A stretch of DNA of 32,133 bases from positions 1-32,133 of the forward strand of contig CAYQAL010000009.1 of NCBI GenBank assembly GCA_964415465.1, in the 5' to 3' direction. Both the position numbers and the translations under genes were made by a program. Numbering within the stretch: the stretch's first letter is position 1; the number at the start of each line of letters is the position of its first letter. The stretch is from JAGOTP01 sp964415465. Its GTDB lineage: Bacteria; Patescibacteriota; Patescibacteriia; 2-12-FULL-60-25. Shown here one piece after another: positions 1-8,426 of the stretch. The notes beneath the pieces were generated by a model. That model made no database searches and was not told the origin of the DNA. It was given only the letters and a program-made list of their open reading frames with translations.

Positions 1-86
1 TATTTTTGTTGAGAAAAAAGTATACATCACAAGGACTAGAATATGACGCATTAGACCTCATCCGTTACAATACCGACATCTATTCT

Positions 87-368
87 ATGAAAAAGAAGTC
101 AAGAATCATACTCAGCATTAGTTTCACAGTTCTGCATTACGCATTAGCCTTTGCGGTATTCGTAATCATGGCTTCGTACGCGACTGATATAGATGGATTG
201 AATCCCTCATTGACACGCTATCAAGACATGTTTCTTACAGTCGCGTTCTATCTACTTCTCTTTCCATTTGGATATCTGCCCCTTGGCCTTCTGTTTAATA
301 GCGCCCTATTAGGAATAGGCATGTATTTTTTCAGCGGCTGGAGAGCAAAGCAGAATCTTACGTCTTAA
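87..368 (+). CDS. small two-helix membrane protein, unknown function
   Basis: A 93-residue protein if it starts at the ATG at 87, giving a basic N-terminus (MKKKSRI). The reading frame is open to the left edge of the window, so the gene could begin further upstream; the only earlier starts seen are TTG codons at 6 and 9. Two hydrophobic stretches are visible: residues about 7-28 (IILSISFTVLHYALAFAVFV) and about 47-82 (LTVAFYLLLFPFGYLPLGLL onward). No catalytic motif is recognised. The DUF1761-like membrane gene follows about 70 bases later on the same strand. Reality of the gene is fairly likely from its clean hydrophobic pattern; function is unknown. Confidence 0.55.
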   Translation: MKKKSRIILSISFTVLHYALAFAVFVIMASYATDIDGLNPSLTRYQDMFLTVAFYLLLFPFGYLPLGLLFNSALLGIGMYFFSGWRAKQNLTS

Positions 369-377
369 CCCTCGGGT

Positions 378-409
378 TGATCTGAAACCAGTTTTACACA
401 GGCAGATCA
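378..409 (+). repeat. 7-bp inverted repeat TGATCTG/CAGATCA
   Basis: TGATCTG at 378-384 and CAGATCA at 403-409 are perfect inverted copies separated by 18 bases. They lie between the first small membrane gene and the DUF1761-like gene. This could be a weak hairpin or an operator; no T-run follows, so it is not a convincing terminator. Confidence 0.3.
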
Positions 410-438
410 GACCAAAGAAAAGCTTCAAACCATCTCCT

Positions 439-849
439 CTGTGGCTCGCGATCATTCTTGCAACCGTTCTTCAGTTCGCCTTTGGCTTCGTCTGGTATAC
501 GCCAATCTTCGGAAAAATCTGGGGACAGATTCACGGCTTCGATCAGCTCTCAAAAGAAAAGCAGTCAGAGATGATGAGAAAGATGGGACCATTGCTTACA
601 GTTCAGATCGTTGGAACGATCGTCACGAGTATCGTCTTGTCGCTCTTTATAAAAAACTTCGTAGCGGGTTGGCACGCGTTTGGAATCGCGGGCTTTGCTT
701 GGCTCGGCTTTATTCTCCCAACGCAAGTGGGCGCAGTCATCTTTGGTGGAACGCACCCAAAATGGGTCGTGACCAAGATCGCCATCATGGCCTTCGGCGC
801 TCTCGGCTGCATGATGATCGCCGCCACCGTCTTTCACTTCATGCGTTAG
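439..849 (+). CDS. DUF1761-like small membrane protein, start codon unclear
   Basis: The first ATG in this frame is at 571, but it would cut off a well-formed N-terminal part. Upstream in the same frame the translation reads LWLAIILATVLQFAFGFVWY, then TPIFGKIWGQIHGF, which matches the first helix and the (F/W)YxPxFGKxW signature of DUF1761 proteins. Three further hydrophobic helices follow, to a normal end (FHFMR). The frame is open back to 319 yet contains no ATG, GTG or TTG before 571. CTG at 439 lies where the family usually starts and is used here as a provisional start; CTG 382 or ATC 406 are alternatives. A non-canonical start, a small indel or a decaying gene could each explain this. 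Function of the family is not known; the protein should sit in the cytoplasmic membrane. Confidence 0.6.
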   Translation: MWLAIILATVLQFAFGFVWYTPIFGKIWGQIHGFDQLSKEKQSEMMRKMGPLLTVQIVGTIVTSIVLSLFIKNFVAGWHAFGIAGFAWLGFILPTQVGAVIFGGTHPKWVVTKIAIMAFGALGCMMIAATVFHFMR

Positions 850-922
850 AGCACCGCAGGAATCGTTGCCAACTGTACGCAACCAGAGTTCTGACGCTCA
901 TCACAAGCCTCGGCCAACACAG

Positions 923-948
923 ATATCCGCAAAGACGCGGGTATTTTT
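923..948 (+). terminator. intrinsic terminator after the DUF1761-like gene
   Basis: Positions 923-930 (ATATCCGC) pair with 937-944 (GCGGGTAT), eight pairs including one G-U, around the six-base loop AAAGAC. A T-run (944-948) follows. It lies 74 bases after the stop of the DUF1761-like gene and before the next membrane gene. Confidence 0.55.
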
Positions 949-1066
949 GTAAGAAACCTTTATGGCTGTGTCACCCAATCGTGATCGAGCAATTCTAAAG
1001 ACACCCCTAGAGCAAAACGTTTCCTCTACCTGTATACTAGATATATCATTCTTGTTCTTTTTCTCT

Positions 1067-1450
1067 ATGAATCTCACCTCTTTTTTGGCGCAACTTTGGG
1101 GGCCAACCATCTTCGCCGTAGGACTTGGCGTATTCGTGAGTAGGAAATATTATATTAAAACCTATCGCGACTTGCAAAAAGAGACGCTGGCCGTTCTTCT
1201 CTTTGGTATGGTGGCCACTTCTGCCGGAATAGCGCATATTCACTTTCACAATGTGTGGAACACGTTCCCGCAGATGCTTATCAGCTTCTTTGGCTGGGGT
1301 CTATTCGTGAAAGGGCTTCTGTTCGCTATCGTTCCGGGATTCGTAGATAAAGCGGGAGATTTTGAAGCGGACTCAAAACTCATTCCTGTCGCAGGAGTCC
1401 TTATGCTCATCGTAGGTGCGTACCTTTCATGGGTTGGATTCTTGGCATAA
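1067..1450 (+). CDS. four-helix integral membrane protein, unknown function
   Basis: 127 residues from the ATG at 1067 (MNLTSFLAQLWGP). The open frame extends upstream to 962, but that part is polar and then low-complexity, so the later ATG is preferred. Four hydrophobic segments are visible: about 6-25, 43-60, 72-95 and 106-126. A His-rich turn (HIHFH) lies near residues 62-66 between helices two and three. This is a compact helical bundle of the kind often annotated as a hypothetical membrane protein; no enzyme family is recognised. A TATACT hexamer at 1033-1038 could be a -10 box with a 5' leader of about 22 bases. The gene converges on the glycosyltransferase gene. Confidence 0.6.
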   Translation: MNLTSFLAQLWGPTIFAVGLGVFVSRKYYIKTYRDLQKETLAVLLFGMVATSAGIAHIHFHNVWNTFPQMLISFFGWGLFVKGLLFAIVPGFVDKAGDFEADSKLIPVAGVLMLIVGAYLSWVGFLA

Positions 1451-1525
1451 GGCACGTATCCACTCTTTGAACCGCCCGCCGTAAAGACGCTTGATCGCGC
1501 ATATCGCCACCAATAGGAGAGAAGC

Positions 1526-2884
1526 TTACTTAGAAGCGTTTAAACTAAAGTACTCTTTTAGCTCATATTCCACGATCGCTTTCCGCTTGGGATCTTGAAA
1601 TGTGAGACGTTTGAGCTCGGCTAAGCGCTTCTTCGTTAAAGGAACAGGAGGATAAGAAACTTGATAGCTGTCTAAAATAAGGCTCGCATAAGACGTATGG
1701 GCGGGGAGCTTTTTCCATACACGTAACACCGCAACACGCTCTTCGTAGACCTGCGCGCCTTGAAGCATACGTGAAAGAAGCTGCAAGGCCTGAACCTTGC
1801 GAGAACTCACAGTAACATTCCAACATCGCATCATCCGCTTGATCCCTTCGAGATCACCTCGATCTTGTTGAAGAGAAGAGAGAAAATCGTTCACATATTC
1901 AAAATAGATCGGAGCAAAGACAGAGGGGACCGGTGGATGATCGTGATATTTTTTGATGAGCGCAAACACTCTCCAGAACGAAGCATCGGTACGGGTAGAC
2001 TCTCGGAATGCTGTCGTAAGTACCCACTGGTCTCTCCGCGGAAGAAGGTCCGCCTCCCTACTCTTCGCAAATGCCTGCAACCGCTCTCCAAATTCTGTAT
2101 CTTCTGCGAGCCCTTTATGGGGAAAGCCACCTGCAGAGACACTAGCAATCCCCTTTGCAATCATATGCGCACCCGAAAAACGCAACGGATGCTCGTGAAC
2201 GGTTAGATCTTTTCTATGCAGCGCTGTTACGCACACCTTCCAGGTAAAATACTCACGTATTGTTTCAAAATGCTTTCGAACATGCGCACGATCTTGCTCC
2301 TTTTGGCTGTCTATATCTAATACATAACGAATACCTCCAGCAGCACCTACCCTGTTTGGCATCGAAAGATCCTTGAGCACCGTTGAAAGATACGTCTTTC
2401 TCGTAGGCAACGTGTCAGCATCTGTATGAATAAGAATGCCGTCCCTCTCCTGAGATAGATAACGGGCCGTTACGAGGTGAAGACCGATATCGCGAGCGAG
2501 TCCTACCGAATTGTCTTCTGAAGCATATTCTAATGAACTGCAATCAATCGTTCGCACACGTACGGACTGAGACCGTCTCAAAAAGCGTAGCGCGCGTTGA
2601 TTTCGTCGAAACGCATCGCGCTGAGCGGAAGAGGTTTGATTTCGTGTGTTATTCACTACATATACCAGCTCAAATCGATCTTTCGACAGGCGCTGAAGGG
2701 AAAAAGCGTAGATCTGCTTCTTTAGACGATCGATTGATTCGTCATAAATAGGAACGATAATGGATATCCGACAAGCTGGGTGAAGAGGTAAGAGGCCATC
2801 TTTTCCCGCCCGTGAATGCACGTCCGCACAGGCTTTCTGTGCGAATAAAAGATCTTTTAGATGATAGGGAGCGATACCTTGCAT
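1526..2884 (-). CDS. family 2 glycosyltransferase (GT-A fold), cytoplasmic
   Basis: A 452-residue protein. Residues about 39-50 (RISIIVPIYDES) are the GT2 N-terminal beta-strand and nucleotide-binding start. A metal-binding DxD-type motif lies at about 153-158 (HTDADT; D155, D157), and the acidic ED pair of GT2 enzymes at 261-262 (GLAEDTEF). The C-terminal 150 residues are helical and charged. No transmembrane helix is seen, so it should act at the inner face of the membrane on a nucleotide-sugar donor. Acceptor and product cannot be read from the sequence. It is the second gene of a minus-strand pair, 15 bases after the HAD phosphatase, so the two are probably co-transcribed and may act on related sugar phosphates. 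Confidence 0.85.
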   Translation of the reverse strand: MQGIAPYHLKDLLFAQKACADVHSRAGKDGLLPLHPACRISIIVPIYDESIDRLKKQIYAFSLQRLSKDRFELVYVVNNTRNQTSSAQRDAFRRNQRALRFLRRSQSVRVRTIDCSSLEYASEDNSVGLARDIGLHLVTARYLSQERDGILIHTDADTLPTRKTYLSTVLKDLSMPNRVGAAGGIRYVLDIDSQKEQDRAHVRKHFETIREYFTWKVCVTALHRKDLTVHEHPLRFSGAHMIAKGIASVSAGGFPHKGLAEDTEFGERLQAFAKSREADLLPRRDQWVLTTAFRESTRTDASFWRVFALIKKYHDHPPVPSVFAPIYFEYVNDFLSSLQQDRGDLEGIKRMMRCWNVTVSSRKVQALQLLSRMLQGAQVYEERVAVLRVWKKLPAHTSYASLILDSYQVSYPPVPLTKKRLAELKRLTFQDPKRKAIVEYELKEYFSLNASK

Positions 2885-2899
2885 ACAATGATGATCAAG

Positions 2900-3529
2900 T
2901 CAGAATTGCTCTTTTTCTAGCTCATCAATCGTTGAACGAAGCTCACTCGGTGTATATACAATCTTGAACGGGTCCCCTTTGGATAAGGTTTCTGCTGGGT
3001 GGTATCCCCACGTAACCGCAATACTTCGCACATCACACGCGTGCGCCTCCTTGATGTCTCCTAAGGTGTCCGTAATAAAGACTGTTTCTGAAGACTTGAT
3101 CGCATATTGAGTGAGCACTTGCTGAATTTTCTTGATCTTACTTTTCTCGATATCGTTTCCCAGGATCTCCCGGAAGCACTCACGTAAACCGACTTGGGTA
3201 AGATAGGTATCAATCGAGGAACTGATGGTCGATGAGATGATGATCAGTTGATACGTTACCGCTAAGTCGCGTATGACGCCGAAGATTTCTTGATTAGGCT
3301 GACAAGCTAAGAGTGCTGATGTGTATTGCCCAAAGAAATCAAACGGCTTGGCGGCTGGATCAGCGGGCTTAGCGTCTTGAGATTTTTTCACTGCATCATT
3401 GATATTACCCTCGAACTTCGATCTATATTCATCTTGCGAAATGCCACCGTACCGCTCACTTATAATGCGGTAACAAAACGAAAAGGTATCCACAATAACA
3501 CCGTCAAAATCGAAAAGAATGGCTTTCAT
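2900..3529 (-). CDS. HAD-superfamily hydrolase (phosphoglycolate phosphatase-like)
   Basis: 209 residues from the ATG at 3529 (MKAILFDFDGVIVD). An AGAGG Shine-Dalgarno-like stretch lies about 11 bases upstream of it; a 13-residue upstream extension is open but unlikely. HAD motif I is DFDGVIVD, with nucleophile D7 and acid D9. Motif II is the Ser/Thr-rich strand IIISSTISS, motif III a Lys within KSKIKK, and motif IV the acidic loop ITDTLGDI. The helical insert after motif I is the usual C1 cap of phosphoglycolate phosphatase or beta-phosphoglucomutase types. It should hydrolyse or transfer phosphate on a small metabolite; the substrate is not predictable. It leads an operon with the glycosyltransferase and is divergent from the sigma gene, with 131 bases between them. 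Confidence 0.85.
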   Translation of the reverse strand: MKAILFDFDGVIVDTFSFCYRIISERYGGISQDEYRSKFEGNINDAVKKSQDAKPADPAAKPFDFFGQYTSALLACQPNQEIFGVIRDLAVTYQLIIISSTISSSIDTYLTQVGLRECFREILGNDIEKSKIKKIQQVLTQYAIKSSETVFITDTLGDIKEAHACDVRSIAVTWGYHPAETLSKGDPFKIVYTPSELRSTIDELEKEQF

Positions 3530-3660
3530 ACAGAGGTATTCCTCTTTAGAGTACTGAATCACCCACAAAACCTCAACGCTCTCTCACTACAGCTCTTGTT
3601 ACCTTTTTCCGATTCGTCCGTAGTACGATGTGGAGGAAGACTCACGCGTGAACCATCCCC

Positions 3661-4254
3661 ATGACGCACTTCGATTCAGATGAACAACTTGTTCAGGCGA
3701 GCCTCGCTGGTAATTCGACGGCTTTTGGGCAGCTCTATGAGCGGTATATTGACCGTATCTACAAATACCTCTATTACCGCAGCTTTCACAAAGAAACCGC
3801 TGAAGATCTCACCAGCCAAACGTTCATGCGAGCACTGGAACACCTTAGCTCTTACGATGTCACAAAAGGCACATTCTCTGCTTGGATCTACCGAATCGCA
3901 CGCAATCTATTGATCGATCATGTTCGAGCTGTAAAGCCAACCGCTGAGCTCGCAGACTTCTCAGAACTTCTCCGAGATACGCATGATCTTACCCGAACGC
4001 TGGAACAAAAACAGCAACTAGAACAGATTCAAGCCGCGCTTCGCTCACTTACCCCAGAACAACAGGAACTCCTTCTTCTCCGCATCTGGGATGAACGAAG
4101 TTACGCGGAGATCGCACTGATCCTTGAGAAAAGCGAAGCGAGTTGCAAAATGGCCGTCTCACGAGCACTCACCACCCTTCGCGCCTCCCTCCCAGCAGCA
4201 ACGCTCGCTCTTCTGATTCATCTGCTTCATCTCCCACCTACGTATGTCTCCTAA
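3661..4254 (+). CDS. ECF-type sigma-70 family RNA polymerase sigma factor
   Basis: 197 residues with region 2 at about 20-95 (YERYIDRIYKYLYYRSF, AEDLTSQTFMRALEHL, TFSAWIYRIARNLLIDHVR) and region 4 at about 118-175 (LTPEQQELLLLRIWDERSYA, then the helix-turn-helix ending in SRALTTLR). Sigma 1.1 and region 3 are missing, as in ECF factors. The tail (LALLIHLLHL) is hydrophobic. No Shine-Dalgarno lies close to the ATG; a GGAGGA at about 3632 is too far away. The last 11 bases overlap the start of the next gene, which encodes a membrane-anchored protein, so translation is probably coupled and the downstream protein is the likely anti-sigma factor. It should direct a small regulon of its own; the signal is unknown. 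Confidence 0.9.
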   Translation: MTHFDSDEQLVQASLAGNSTAFGQLYERYIDRIYKYLYYRSFHKETAEDLTSQTFMRALEHLSSYDVTKGTFSAWIYRIARNLLIDHVRAVKPTAELADFSELLRDTHDLTRTLEQKQQLEQIQAALRSLTPEQQELLLLRIWDERSYAEIALILEKSEASCKMAVSRALTTLRASLPAATLALLIHLLHLPPTYVS

Positions 4255-5743
4255 CCCGCACCCACATCTCCGGACGATTCTGGAAGATCTCTATCAACAC
4301 GATCCCGCGCTGCGCAACAAAGAAGCTGAATTAATCCCCCTCGTTGAGCAACTCCTCGCCCTTCGCCCTTCCGCGAGCCCTTCACCGAGCTTTCGCCAAC
4401 TTCTTCGAACGCAGCTCTCTGAAACGCATTCTATTCAACTCTCACCTTCTCACTCATCCACCCTGTTTCAACGTATGACTTCTGCCTTTCAATTCAAATA
4501 TCTCGCTGTGCCCGTGAGCGCGCTCGCGATTGTCGCGATTGCCGTGACAACGCTGTCCGCTTTCCGTAACGGAACATCTCCGCTCTCACCACAAACACCG
4601 AGCTTCTCGCTCTTCACCTCCGGATCCGTTCAGCCAGCGAATACACGACAAGCGTTTGGCTCATTAGCGAGCGCGTTTCAAGGGGGACAAGGCGGCACGG
4701 GAGCACGGCCAACGGCTAACAATCCTGTGAGCGCGCTCAGCATCAGTGCCGATGGCATGGGTAAACGTATAGCCACTTCTTTGATCGCTCCGTCCGAAGA
4801 TCTTACAAACTACAAATACGTATACAATGGCGAGCTTCCAACCTGGAATGCAGATCTCACGGTCTACAAACGAACCAAGGGCGCTACACAGAACTCTGCT
4901 CTCGTTCAGGCACTTGCAAAAAGCACGCAGGGTTTGGTTGATCTAGAAAAACTTAATAATCTCGCACTTCAATCATTCACCTTGAGTCAGAATACCCGCT
5001 ATGGCTACAGCGTAAACGTCGACCTCGTAGAATCGAACGTCACAATCAGCCAAAACTATCGCGAGTGGCCTCACCCAGAAGCTGCGTGTAAAGACGAGGC
5101 CTGTTTCCAGCGTCTACGTTTAGCGGAAGGTGATGTTCCAGCCGATACGGAACTCATTCGTATTGCGAACGACTTCTTGCGTGACTACGGAATTTCCACC
5201 GAACGCTACGGCGAACCACAAGTGAATAGCAACTGGCGTGTGATGTACGCTCGAACCACGGATAAATCCATGTTCTACATTCCAGATATTCTCACCGTGG
5301 TCTACCCAGTGAGTATCGATGGCAATACAACCTACGATGAAGGCGGCTTCCCACATGGCCTCATGGTGAACATCAGCCTTCGCGAAAAGCGCGTCGAAAG
5401 CGTCTCGAACCTCACAACCAACAATTACGAGAGCTCTTCCTACACTGCCGAAACAGATCAAACACGCATTCGTTCAATTGTCGAAAAAGGTGGTCTTTAC
5501 GGATTTGCCTTCCCAGAAGCCAAAAAAACCGTAGAAGTCGAACTTCAAAATCCACAGATCGTTCTGCAAAAAGTCTGGATGCCAACGCAACCAGGTGAAC
5601 CAATGAACGAACTCTTGATTCCAACCTTACGCTTCGAAGTCAAAGACGCGCCAGAGAATAGCTATCTCTCAAACCACGTTTTCGTCCCACTCGTCAAAGA
5701 AGTGCTCGATCAGCGACAAGGTGATGTTCGTATCATGATGTAA
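4244..5743 (+). CDS. membrane-anchored putative anti-sigma partner with large outer domain
   Basis: 499 residues. The N-terminal 85 residues are cytoplasmic and contain LLALRPSASPSPSFRQLLRT, a pattern seen in anti-sigma N-termini. One membrane helix follows at about 86-106 (LAVPVSALAIVAIAVTTL). Residues about 110-170 are a Ser/Thr/Gly-rich linker. The rest is an outer domain rich in beta-strands (YSVNVDLVESNVTISQNY, YPVSIDGNTTYDEGGFPHG) that recalls PepSY/YycH-like sensing domains, though I cannot assign a family. The start ATG overlaps the sigma stop (ATGTCTCCTAA). This layout supports a role in holding the sigma factor at the membrane until an envelope signal arrives. That role is inferred from gene order and topology, not from a catalytic motif. 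Confidence 0.75.
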   Translation: MSPNPHPHLRTILEDLYQHDPALRNKEAELIPLVEQLLALRPSASPSPSFRQLLRTQLSETHSIQLSPSHSSTLFQRMTSAFQFKYLAVPVSALAIVAIAVTTLSAFRNGTSPLSPQTPSFSLFTSGSVQPANTRQAFGSLASAFQGGQGGTGARPTANNPVSALSISADGMGKRIATSLIAPSEDLTNYKYVYNGELPTWNADLTVYKRTKGATQNSALVQALAKSTQGLVDLEKLNNLALQSFTLSQNTRYGYSVNVDLVESNVTISQNYREWPHPEAACKDEACFQRLRLAEGDVPADTELIRIANDFLRDYGISTERYGEPQVNSNWRVMYARTTDKSMFYIPDILTVVYPVSIDGNTTYDEGGFPHGLMVNISLREKRVESVSNLTTNNYESSSYTAETDQTRIRSIVEKGGLYGFAFPEAKKTVEVELQNPQIVLQKVWMPTQPGEPMNELLIPTLRFEVKDAPENSYLSNHVFVPLVKEVLDQRQGDVRIMM

Positions 5744-5750
5744 GCAAGCA

Positions 5751-5778
5751 AAAACAGCCCCTCAAAAAGGCTGTTTTT
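5751..5778 (+). terminator. intrinsic terminator of the first sigma operon
   Basis: AAAACAGCC (5751-5759) pairs perfectly with GGCTGTTTT (5769-5777) around a nine-base loop and runs into T's. It begins eight bases after the stop codon of the membrane partner gene, so it separates the sigma operon from the surface protein gene. Confidence 0.9.
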
Positions 5779-5817
5779 CTATTCACTGTCACTCTCGTCT
5801 GACGACTCAAAAGCTGC

Positions 5818-5823
5818 TACACT
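5818..5823 (+). promoter_or_regulatory. -10-like box TACACT close to the start codon
   Basis: TACACT lies nine bases before the ATG at 5833, preceded by GC. No good -35 hexamer is visible. If it is a -10 box, transcription would start at about the ATG, giving an mRNA with almost no leader. Confidence 0.4.
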
Positions 5824-5832
5824 CGGGGCATT

Positions 5833-8364
5833 ATGAAGCTCCTTTCTTTTGAGATCCTGCGTCGTGCAACACTCTGCATGATCGGCCTTCTCGCTCTCGT
5901 CACACTCGGCTATGGATCCGGTGCAGCCGCCGCCACCTCAACCATTAGCACCTGTAGTCAGCTAGAATCCATTCCTGCGAGCACAACTGGTACATACGCA
6001 CTTATAAATGACATCGATTGCTCGGCTGACTCGGACTTCAGCTCGATCAGTGACTTCCGGGGCGTGTTTGATGGCGGTAACTTTACCATCGACAGATTGC
6101 AGTTCAGTGGTGGCAACTACCGCGGGCTGTTCAGCGATGCGACGAGCGCCACTATTCGGAATGTACGTCTGGCGAACGTTCAAACGTCTGCCAACTTTCA
6201 ACAAGGATCGCTTGCCAGTTCCGTAAATGACAGCTTCATTAGCAATGTTTCCGCATCAGGAACCTTCAGTTCAAGCGCTGCATTTAGCAATGCCGGTGGA
6301 TTGATCGGCATTGTAAACAGCTCCACGATTGAATATGTCAGTGCACGCTTCACAGGTACCGGCTTCTCCTACGTCGGAGGCCTAATCGGTATTCTGACGG
6401 GTACAAGCACTTTGCGACAAAGCTATGCCGTTGGAGATATCACATCGATCGGCAGCGGAGGAACGTCTATGGTGGGAGGCCTCGTTGGACAAAACGTAAA
6501 CAGCTTAATTGAAGATTCTTACGCTCAGGTGAATATCTTAGCGTTAAACGATTATGCCGGTGGACTCGTAGGAAGGAACGAAGGGACTGGAAGCATTAGC
6601 CGATCCTATGCTGCCGGCACATTTACTGGATTAGGCGGCAATAACGGTGGCCTTGTCGGAGCGCAAGACGTAACAGCCGCTACAACGGATAGCTATTGGG
6701 ATACAACCGTCAGCAGCCAAATGGCTTCGGCGGGTGGAAGCGGCCAAACAACTGCCGAGATGCAAGATGAGCTCACCTTTACTGGCTGGGATTTCGGTAC
6801 CGTCTGGCTCTCAAGCGTGAGCGCCTACCCGATTTTGCGTGCCTTTGACATCACGGCACCAAGTGCTCCAAGCATGTTCAGCGCAACCGCCGTTAGCGCT
6901 AGTGCGCATCTAAGCTGGATCAATCCTGTTGATAGCGACTTCAGCTCGGTTACCATCCGTAGAAGCACTTCTGCGTACCCAACCTCAATCACATCTGGGA
7001 GTCCTGTTACGTCTAGTGCCATAGGAACCTCCTTCATAAACACTTCTCTTGCTGACGGTAGATACTACTATTCGATCTTCGCTCGAGATACGAGCGGAAA
7101 CATTTCTGTCGCAGCTACTACAACCGTCTTCATCGACACTACCCCTCCATCGGGTCCAGGAATGCCATCAGGCACTACCCCAACAACCGATACCACTCCC
7201 ACCATCAGCTGGACCGCCGCATCCGATGGCGAGAGCGGATTAGCTGAAACGCCATACTTTATTCGATGGAGTCAATCTAGCGGATTCTCAGGAACAGTGT
7301 ATGCCGCACGAAGCGCAACGAACAGCTTCACACCCACCTCAACCTTAGCGGAAGGAAGCTGGTATTTCCGCGTGCTCGCCGTAGATGCAAGCGACAACTT
7401 ATCCGTCTACGAAACCTCTGCCGCCATTGTCATCGACCTCACTGCTCCAGTGGTTACCGTGAACGGGAATAGCACGCAGACCATCATTCAAAACCAACCT
7501 TATACCGAAGCTGGAGCCAGCGCTTCAGATACCGTGAGCGGCAACCTCACATCTTCGATCGTTCAAACTGGCTCAGTCAACACAAGCATTCCAGGCAGTT
7601 ATACGATTACCTATACCGCAACAGATGCGGCTGGAAACACAGCCAGCGCTCTTCGCATCGTGCAAGTATTAGCCGCCGGTAGTAGCGGTGGAGCGCCCGC
7701 CGTTCAACCTATTTCGTTAGGCGCAAGTGGCGGAACAATTGGAACATTGAACGTACTTGTGAATGACTCCGATGCAGAACGAATCACCTCCCGCTCCTCA
7801 ATCGTCACCCTTCGCTTTAATGCGGATCCTCAGACGGTTCGTGGTTACGCTACTTCCCTCCGTCCAGATTTCTTGAATGCCAGCATCTACCCGTACACAT
7901 CAAGCGTTCAACTTCCATTACCGAGCGAGCCAGGAACCTACACAATCTATACCAAGTTCTATTCAACAACAGGTGACGCGTCCCCCGTTATCGCTCGCAC
8001 AGTTACCGTGAATGCAGAAGCGAGCGTAACACCACCTAGCACTCGCCCGTCACAGTCAACCAACTCAAGCAGCTCAACAACACCAACTCCTCTTGCACGT
8101 TTCACACGCAATCTACGCCGTGGAATGAGCGGCGCCGATGTCCGCGCCCTCCAGGCGTTCCTGAACCGTGCCGGATTCCGTGTCGCTGCAAGTGGCGCTG
8201 GATCACCAGGCAACGAAAGCACCTATTTCGGAACAGCTACCGCAAACGCACTCATTCGTCTCCAGGAAGCTCACTCAACCGAAATTCTTCGACCAATGGG
8301 CTTGGTCCGAGGAACAGGTCTTCTTCTCGAAGCCACACGCCGCTGGATCAACGGACAACTCTAA
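5833..8364 (+). CDS. secreted modular surface protein: GLUG repeats, FN3, Ig-like, peptidoglycan-binding
   Basis: 843 residues. Residues 1-34 form a signal peptide or anchor (basic start, then MIGLLALVTLGYGSG and AAAA). About 80-300 is a beta-helical region with repeated GGL(I/V)G cores (GGLIG twice, GGLVG three times) and SYA stretches, ending in DSYWDT, the pattern of GLUG-motif proteins. Two fibronectin type III-like domains follow (about 339-435 and 436-535), then an Ig-like DUF5011-type domain (about 537-615; APVVTVNGNS to ATDAAGNTAS). After a beta-rich stretch and a Ser/Thr linker (about 720-755), the C-terminus (about 757-835) is a peptidoglycan-binding domain (LRRGMSGADVRALQAFLNRAGF). 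It probably displays an adhesive stalk held to the cell wall. It follows the sigma operon after a terminator and may be one of its targets; this is inference. Confidence 0.85.
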   Translation: MKLLSFEILRRATLCMIGLLALVTLGYGSGAAAATSTISTCSQLESIPASTTGTYALINDIDCSADSDFSSISDFRGVFDGGNFTIDRLQFSGGNYRGLFSDATSATIRNVRLANVQTSANFQQGSLASSVNDSFISNVSASGTFSSSAAFSNAGGLIGIVNSSTIEYVSARFTGTGFSYVGGLIGILTGTSTLRQSYAVGDITSIGSGGTSMVGGLVGQNVNSLIEDSYAQVNILALNDYAGGLVGRNEGTGSISRSYAAGTFTGLGGNNGGLVGAQDVTAATTDSYWDTTVSSQMASAGGSGQTTAEMQDELTFTGWDFGTVWLSSVSAYPILRAFDITAPSAPSMFSATAVSASAHLSWINPVDSDFSSVTIRRSTSAYPTSITSGSPVTSSAIGTSFINTSLADGRYYYSIFARDTSGNISVAATTTVFIDTTPPSGPGMPSGTTPTTDTTPTISWTAASDGESGLAETPYFIRWSQSSGFSGTVYAARSATNSFTPTSTLAEGSWYFRVLAVDASDNLSVYETSAAIVIDLTAPVVTVNGNSTQTIIQNQPYTEAGASASDTVSGNLTSSIVQTGSVNTSIPGSYTITYTATDAAGNTASALRIVQVLAAGSSGGAPAVQPISLGASGGTIGTLNVLVNDSDAERITSRSSIVTLRFNADPQTVRGYATSLRPDFLNASIYPYTSSVQLPLPSEPGTYTIYTKFYSTTGDASPVIARTVTVNAEASVTPPSTRPSQSTNSSSSTTPTPLARFTRNLRRGMSGADVRALQAFLNRAGFRVAASGAGSPGNESTYFGTATANALIRLQEAHSTEILRPMGLVRGTGLLLEATRRWINGQL

Positions 8365-8382
8365 ACGCAGATCGCAAGAATC

Positions 8383-8418
8383 GGGTGGACGAGAAGACTC
8401 GTCCACCCTATGCTTTTT
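8383..8418 (+). terminator. strong intrinsic terminator after the surface protein
   Basis: GGGTGGACGAG (8383-8393) pairs perfectly over 11 bases with CTCGTCCACCC (8398-8408) around the loop AAGA; TATGC and five T's (8414-8418) follow. It starts 18 bases after the stop. The GTG at 8385, a possible start for the next gene, lies inside this stem and is therefore unlikely to be used. Confidence 0.92.
8409..8414 (+). promoter_or_regulatory. -10-like box TATGCT abutting the terminator stem
   Basis: TATGCT begins right after the terminator stem and overlaps its T-run. The Ada-like ATG at 8427 is 12 bases further on. The same hexamer follows another terminator at 28895-28900. No -35 box is evident. 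Confidence 0.4.
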
Positions 8419-8426
8419 ATCAAGAT

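Noticed and set aside
441..998. 185-residue plus-strand ORF
   Set aside because: Arg/His/Trp-rich with no family pattern; it overlaps the DUF1761-like frame, whose translation is clearly a membrane protein.
8385..8426. GTG start at 8385 for the Ada-like gene
   Set aside because: It lies inside the stem of a strong terminator for the preceding gene; ATG 8427 fits the family.
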